Part shown: in pieces, positions 9,017 to 13,671 of the stretch
How the letters are laid out: each line of letters begins with the position of its first letter
Position numbering within the stretch: position 1 is the stretch's first letter
Assembly: GCA_003024985.2 (NCBI GenBank)
Contig: PXIH01S0001542.1
Direction: 5' to 3' (one strand)
Length of the DNA: 13,671 nucleotides
Source of the DNA: Euperipatoides rowelli
Taxonomy: Eukaryota > Onychophora > Udeonychophora > Euonychophora > Peripatopsidae
The notes under the pieces: model-generated
Told to the model about the DNA's origin: nothing
The model's database searches: none
The model's input: the letters and a program-made list of their open reading frames with translations, nothing else
Made by a program: the position numbers and the translations under genes

Positions 9017-9668
9017 ATTTTCAATTTTATATTCCTGTTTCTTTTTCTTTATTTACATTCAGCCAAGGTAGCAGCAACCAAAATTAATGTTGCTGTCTTA
9101 GATACTTATACTGTGATAATACCTGCTAAAAATATTTGTTTTCTGTTATTAGCAATCAATTTTGAGCCAGATTTAACAATAAAGTTGACCTTTTCCACCT
9201 GATGTGATATTATTTGATGGGAAACAGCATCACCCTACTCATTAAAAATACAATTATTCGTTTTTTAGTTTATGCATCCAAAATGTAATGTAAAAATAAA
9301 CCTACTGTAGCTTATTATTTTGAATATTAAAATATCACGTTAAGATAAATAAAAAGATAAAATGTTAAATTTATTTATTTATTAAATGTTTATCTTTTAT
9401 TTAGATTTTATTGATATTACCAATTTATATGATTGCTTGGCACACTTGGTAAATAATAAAATAAAACGTTAGGGCTAGATAATAAAAAACAAATCAATCA
9501 AATAAAATGTTTTGACAACCAAAAGAAAACTTTTGGATGCGCTGTGGAAGAAAAATTTTGCAAACACAAATTTAAAAAACGCTGGTTTAGATGATTAAAT
9601 ACTATNAAAAAGNATTTTTGTTATTTGATATAGAAGTTTAGCTTGTATATTTTATTTGTTGTTTTCAG

Positions 9669-9904
9669 ATCAATTCTTGGTGGTATTGGAATACATGTTA
9701 TGAATTTAATAAAGAAGTGGAAATTGTTGAAAGTAAATCTGAACCAACACTGCCATTAGTAGATGCTCAGATGTTGACAGAATTTGTCAAGTCCTTCGGT
9801 GTGGTGGTGCATAAAGATTTTGTCAATTGGCTGACGGCACTTCAAGCTCATACAGATAGAATCAACTTTGCTGTCAATTATTTAATTACATCCAAAAACA
9901 CAAG
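9669..9904 (+). CDS. Internal exon of the unrecognised gene (exon 3 of 5 visible)
   Basis: This 236-base exon opens after TTTTCAG (9662-9668) in phase 0, as the preceding exon requires, and ends before GTAATT with two bases of a split arginine codon. It encodes 78 full codons. The start is strikingly aromatic (INSWWYWNTCYEF), followed by an acidic linker and then an apparently helical stretch containing LTEFVKSFGVVVHKDFVNWL and HTDRINFAVNYLI. There are no membrane segments or known catalytic motifs. The exon lies only 84 bases downstream of the right end of hAT-B. The family is not recognised; coding character is clear from the open frame and phase. Confidence 0.85.
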
Positions 9905-11485
9905 GTAATTTTTGACTAGTTTCCTGCCATTGTTTTTCGTTTATACATCTTATTAGCAAAATTTTGTGATTGCCTTAAAAATTTTGATTCAATTTTGGGT
10001 GAGGGAATATCATTGTTCACCAATCAACATTTAAAATGCTAATAAATTTGTAATGAACACACGTTTGTTTACTATCACCATATTCCTGCATGTTACATTA
10101 TCCATGCACAAATTAATGTGGAAAATAATAGTGATTAAAGCAGCAGTAAAAGTCTTAAAAAAAAATTGCTAAGTATTTTTTGTTATATAACTTACTGTAT
10201 ATACAGTATATTAAAGCTATTAACATTGCTATTAGTTGCCTGTTGATAATACTTATTTTTTTTTTTTTTAATGTTTTTACATACGGTAATTGAAAATTCA
10301 CTCTTCCTTACTTAGAAATGTCAGCTAATGAGCCTATGGTTACCCAAATGAATTTTTGACAGCTGAAAAAGATTATTTTTAGCGTGGTTATATTTGATGA
10401 CTGAAAAATTTTCCCTACTAAATCTACATCATGTTTTCTTTCAGTGTTTAAAGCAATCTTTGAAATCTCAAGTAACACTTGTTAGAAAATTCACAATATT
10501 TTATAATTGCCCAAAAGGTAACCTGTATATCCAATGTTGTAGTCCCAAGATTAGGGATGTCGGCCTCAAATTTAATAGATTATTTTAGAGAGTTTAAGCA
10601 CAAAGCAAAATTAGTAGTTAAAAAGAAGAGTTTTGAATAATTTATTTATTTAAACATAAATAATTAAGGTATGGAAATATGGGATGTAAATTCTAGAAAT
10701 AATTAGGTAGCTCTGCTGAGCTTGAATTAGTTAAAAGATAGTTGCTCTCCATTAAAGTTTAACAGCCCGGGCTATTTGGCAGACTAATTTTCGAACTCTA
10801 CGACTCATTAACTTAATGATTCAAAAACATTTCTAGTTATAAAGATGACTGATAAAACTAGATAGCAAACCCTCATCCCTCCATTTTCTTTCGTACTTCA
10901 ACTCATCCCGTAGCTGCACTAAATGAGTGCAAGATATTGACAGCTCAATGTTGGCAGCATCTCATTCTAAGATAAATGATGCAAAAAAAATGAAGAGAAA
11001 GATGCATCAACTACGCTAGTTTAGTGTGGAAATTATTAAAGCTGTGCTTTGCAGTGTCCTGTGCTTTTAAGGTTTGTACAAAGTGCTTATTTGAATGAAT
11101 TGCATCAGAGACATTAAGTTTAGATCTTGAAACATTTGAGTTTCCTTATACTAAATTCTGGACAAAATGATAAACAAGCTTTAATATAAATCAAAGATTA
11201 AAAGATATGTTAACACTTTTCTTCATTTTAAAACCTATTTTGCGATAAGTTGAACTACTGATGTACTATTTGCCATTATTTTGTTTAAGAAATCCTTACC
11301 AGCCGCCCAAATATGAAGAAAATAAAAACATTTGATTTAAAATGATGCACAAATTTATTTAAACTCATTTGAAGCTTAACATGCCAGTTTTAATTTCCCG
11401 AAAATTATGCTTGCTCATAAAACATGAAGTTTTTATACATTAACTAAAGCTTTTTTTTATTTCATAAGTTTTTTTCTTCCCCCAG
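9905..11485 (+). other. Intron 3
   Basis: This 1581-bp intron runs from GTAATT to the acceptor CCCCCAG ending at 11485. It is AT-rich. A possible cryptic exon (10445-10517) and a perfect 16-bp palindrome (10193-10208) lie inside. I see no transposon ends or RNA genes. Confidence 0.75.
10193..10208. repeat. Perfect 16-bp palindrome TACTGTATATACAGTA
   Basis: The sequence is its own reverse complement and contains the word TACTGTA, which recurs through the window. It lies within intron 3 and may be chance. Confidence 0.85.
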
Positions 11486-11670
11486 ATCTGATCGTAACCG
11501 CTGGTTTAACGCTACAATGAGAGTCATTAATATGAAAAATCAAGAAAAAGGAGATTTTTTCTCTGTAGTAATGGAAGTCTACAGGCACCATCTACTAGAC
11601 AAGGCCAAAATTTATCTTGGAATGATGAGACTAGTGCAGAATTATGCATTTCCCAGAAGCAAATTCTCTG
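11486..11670 (+). CDS. Internal exon of the unrecognised gene (exon 4 of 5 visible)
   Basis: This 185-base exon begins after the acceptor TTCCCCCAG. Its first base completes the arginine codon begun in the previous exon. The peptide includes DRNRWFNATMRVINMKNQ, DFFSVVMEVYRHHLLDKAKI and YLGMMRLVQNYAFPRSKFS. It reads as alternating amphipathic helices with hydrophobic faces, as in helical-repeat or scaffold proteins, but no named domain is visible. It ends with one base of a split glycine codon before GTAAGA. The same frame runs on into the intron to a stop near 11699, so unspliced transcripts would end early. Confidence 0.88.
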
Positions 11671-11752
11671 GTAAGAACTTTTTATTCAAATTGTTCTAAA
11701 AAAAATGTAAGGTTATTATCATTTTACATTTTAACTTTTTTTTTTTTAACAG
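11671..11752 (+). other. Intron 4, 82 bp
   Basis: This short intron has a GTAAGA donor and a T-rich tract ending in AACAG at 11748-11752. Splicing here is needed to pass the in-frame stop at 11697-11699. Confidence 0.85.
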
Positions 11753-11919
11753 GTAATATCATGTCTATAAAATTATTTGGTGTTTATCACGATAGTATTA
11801 AAGAAAGACTTTTTAATTCCCCAAAACGGTGTGAACTGTACGGTAGCTTGGAGAAAATCTTGGAGAAAACATCATTGGAATTAGCAGAGTTTATAAACCA
11901 AAAAATATGGGACTCCTAA
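11753..11919 (+). CDS. Last coding exon of the unrecognised gene (exon 5 of 5)
   Basis: The first two bases complete a glycine codon split by intron 4, then 54 codons lead to the TAA stop at 11917-11919. The peptide starts NIMSIKLFGVYHDSIKERLF, continues with SPKRCELYG, and ends in a likely helix (LEKILEKTSLELAEFINQK) before the terminal IWDS. No localisation signal is obvious. With the other four exons it makes a 257-residue C-terminal tail without frame break or stop. The gene appears intact; the full-length product and family are unknown to me. Confidence 0.88.
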
Positions 11920-12420
11920 TATTTATAGTTGTAATTATATAATGAGAGTTTGTATATTTAATTTGTGATTGGAACAAAATATAAAGTAAATGAAGGTGCA
12001 GCTAACAAAATACCATTCCAACAGTGATGGACTGTGTGCAGACACTTAGGGAATGGGTGGAAATTCTAATGAGAATGTCTAGTCCTGACAACAATGTGGC
12101 AATTATGTAAACTATTTATCAAATTTTAGATGTGATTGTGTGTCATTTGTAATACAAATGTTTCAATGCAAGGAAAACCCTGGAGAAATGATGTTTTTAG
12201 TCCACTAATACAAATTGTATAGCTCCACAAATGTATGTACTGTATAGTTTGGAGTCATTTACATCTCCATTGAATTTTAATCTCTTGGTATAATCCTCAG
12301 GATGTTCCTTGGTTTTTATACTAATATTTTGTTAAATTGTATGCACATATTTACCCCGAAATTTGTATAATTTTAAAGTTCACAACTATAAGAACTATGC
12401 AATTCCTTTCTGTGACATAT

Positions 12421-12426
12421 AATAAA
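12421..12426 (+). promoter_or_regulatory. Polyadenylation signal AATAAA (proximal)
   Basis: This canonical hexamer lies about 500 bases after the stop codon and is followed by a T-rich stretch that could serve as the downstream element. Confidence 0.6.
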
Positions 12427-12449
12427 TGTTTATTTTTTTCTTTTTTTGA

Positions 12450-12455
12450 AATAAA
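12450..12455 (+). promoter_or_regulatory. Polyadenylation signal AATAAA (distal)
   Basis: A second canonical hexamer lies 29 bases after the first; T-rich sequence follows at about 12470. Either signal may be used. Confidence 0.55.
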
Positions 12456-12474
12456 AACTTTGAAAAGGTAATTT

Positions 12475-13671
12475 TTCTCCCCACCTGGGATTATTTCACT
12501 CTCATTGAATCTATATAATCCAAAGACTATTTTTTTAAGCCTTTATGCATTCAAGATCAACAATTTGGAAATAATTACAAGACAATATTCAAAAGTGAAA
12601 CCATTAAATGGTCCATTTAATGACTCGCCTTCCCCCATAGTATAATGCTTGACAAATATTTAGTGTGATAGAGAACTGGTTTTAGTTCCAAAAAATGTAA
12701 ATAACAAAAGAATAATTTTCAAATTACTATTTTTCCCATTTTTGAATATACTGTACTTTCCATTTCCAAACATTTTAAAAAAAATTCTTAAATTANGGTA
12801 AAAAGTTAAAATAGAATAACCAGTGATCCATTTCCTTTTAGAATTGAAATGCAGGTGGTCCTTTCAACAGATTTTTATACAGTATTATGCTCCAGGTTAT
12901 TTATTAATTATTTCTTAACAGAACCCCCCCCCCCCACCCCTTGTTTTTAATCTTTTTTTCCTCTTTAGATACACAAGCGGTAAGCCAGTAAAAAACTCTT
13001 GGTTTGATTTCTTCTATAGTAATTGGTTAGAAATGTTAAGTATATGGTAAAAGTTTGATTTCTAAAAAGACATAGAATAATAGTCATCATTACCACTCCG
13101 ATTTCTCTTGTTTGATCACACATTTACATAGGATTTTTAGCCTTATAACTACCACAGACTTATAAGCGTATTATTAATGCTAATTTTAACAAAAGCTAAA
13201 TTGTTTTATTTTTACCGTAGCCCATTTACTAGCTTGAGCACCTGACGCGCGACTTAGTCTAAAACGGGATTAGATATATTATTTATATATTATATTTATA
13301 TAAAATAAATGGGATTAGGCCCATGGATGCAATTTATTAGAATAGCGACTTTATTTATTTAGGATTAAAATAAAATGGGAATAAAATCGGATGAAAAATG
13401 TATTTTATATAAATATTTGGTAATTTAAGAATAATAATCTGCCTTTTTTTTTTTTAATCTATATCGAGCAGCATGACAATTACTTAAATATAACGTCAAT
13501 CGGCATAGGGTGCCTTTAGTATAGCTATAGTAGGGTCTAATTACGGTGATATAACTTGTCTAAATTTTATTTATATTATATTAATATTTAATTACAAAGG
13601 ATTAATTATTATAAACGTGAAAATATATTAGTCTTCCATGAAAAATATTAAAATGATTCAATTTCTTGGCA
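12475..13671. other. Downstream flank with no recognised gene
   Basis: The sequence is AT-rich, with a 21-bp palindrome at 12602-12622, an uncalled base at 12796 and a run of 12 C at 12924-12935. No open reading frame, RNA gene or transposon ends are supported. Confidence 0.5.
12602..12622. repeat. Perfect inverted repeat, 10-bp arms with one central base
   Basis: CATTAAATGG (12602-12611) and CCATTTAATG (12613-12622) are exact reverse complements around a single T. The function is unknown. Confidence 0.9.

Larger units (their letters stand above)
6043..9584. mobile_element. Large hAT-like element (hAT-B), 3.5 kb
   Basis: The left end CAAAGTTTCACAAAGTGTGG, followed by TCTGCGGACCGG, closely resembles the common hAT start with its CAAAGTGTGGTCCGCGGACC motif. 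The reverse complement of the right end is CAGCGTTTTTTAAATTTGTG, a weaker match. The flanking 8-mers are GTTTAGAC (6035-6042) and GTTTAGAT (9585-9592). The length suits a once-autonomous element, but I find no intact transposase frame on either strand. The middle (about 6680-8960) has a distinct composition and could be a separate insertion. The left end is firm; the right end is supported mainly by the matching 8-mer and the CTG terminus. Confidence 0.65.
1587..9668 (+). other. Intron 2, about 8.1 kb, mostly transposable elements
   Basis: The intron starts with GTAAGT and ends with TTTTCAG at 9662-9668. Most of its length is assignable to mobile elements, listed separately: a tandem duplication, two copies of a TTAA-flanked MITE, a piggyBac remnant, a LINE tail and two hAT elements. 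The recognisable elements cover about 6.4 of the 8.1 kb. The other three introns are 675, 1581 and 82 bp, so insertions explain most of the excess length. Unassigned parts are 1889-2174, 2789-3137 and 5362-5472, all plain AT-rich sequence. Confidence 0.8.
11920..12470 (+). other. Probable 3' UTR
   Basis: AT-rich, non-coding sequence follows the TAA stop up to a cluster of two AATAAA signals near 12421 and 12450. Cleavage is expected about 15-30 bases after whichever signal is used. No other gene is seen in it. Confidence 0.6.

Noticed and set aside
8993-9202. Plus-strand frame of 69 codons near the right end of hAT-B
   Set aside because: I compared it with the hAT dimerisation region expected near the transposase C-terminus and saw no match; the N-terminal part is Phe/Leu-rich low complexity.
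12969-12979. Eleven-base micro-exon between CTTTAG and GTAAGC
   Set aside because: It lies beyond the stop codon and polyadenylation signals, and splice-like pairs this close together arise by chance.

Overview
The window is AT-rich animal DNA (roughly 70% A+T by eye). It carries the 3' half of one spliced protein-coding gene on the plus strand, and the long second intron of that gene is filled with transposable elements. The short exons have GT-AG borders and consistent reading phase. The transposon families are hAT, piggyBac, a TTAA-flanked MITE family and a CR1/L2-like LINE. Together these indicate a metazoan nuclear genome, probably an invertebrate or a chordate with low GC; I cannot name the species. 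No bacterial operons, rRNA, tRNA or CRISPR arrays are seen.

The gene: five coding exons fit together without a frame break: 725-842, 1518-1586, 9669-9904, 11486-11670 and 11753-11919 (stop TAA). They encode the last 257 residues of a larger protein whose earlier exons lie outside the window or were not recognised in bases 1-724. I do not recognise the family. The tail is rich in charged and aromatic residues, probably helical and soluble. The 3' UTR runs to about 12470 and has two AATAAA signals.

Intron 2 (1587-9668, about 8.1 kb) holds, in order: a 139-bp-period tandem duplication (1629-1888); a 606-bp TTAA-flanked MITE (2179-2784); a decayed piggyBac-like element (3142-4567) with a second MITE copy nested inside it (3206-3781); a 5'-truncated CR1/L2-type LINE tail (4668-5361); a 554-bp hAT MITE (5481-6034); and directly next to it a 3.5-kb hAT-like element (6043-9584). 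The 8-bp word GTTTAGAT/C occurs three times, exactly at the outer and shared borders of the two hAT elements. This suggests two successive insertions at the same target. The interior of the larger hAT element, about 6680-8960, is richer in GC and CpG than everything around it and contains two strong hairpins.

Introns 1, 3 and 4 and the flank after 12475 are mostly unremarkable AT-rich sequence. Intron 3 holds one possible cryptic exon. The genes do not form a pathway: there is one host gene, and the rest is mobile DNA that has enlarged one of its introns.
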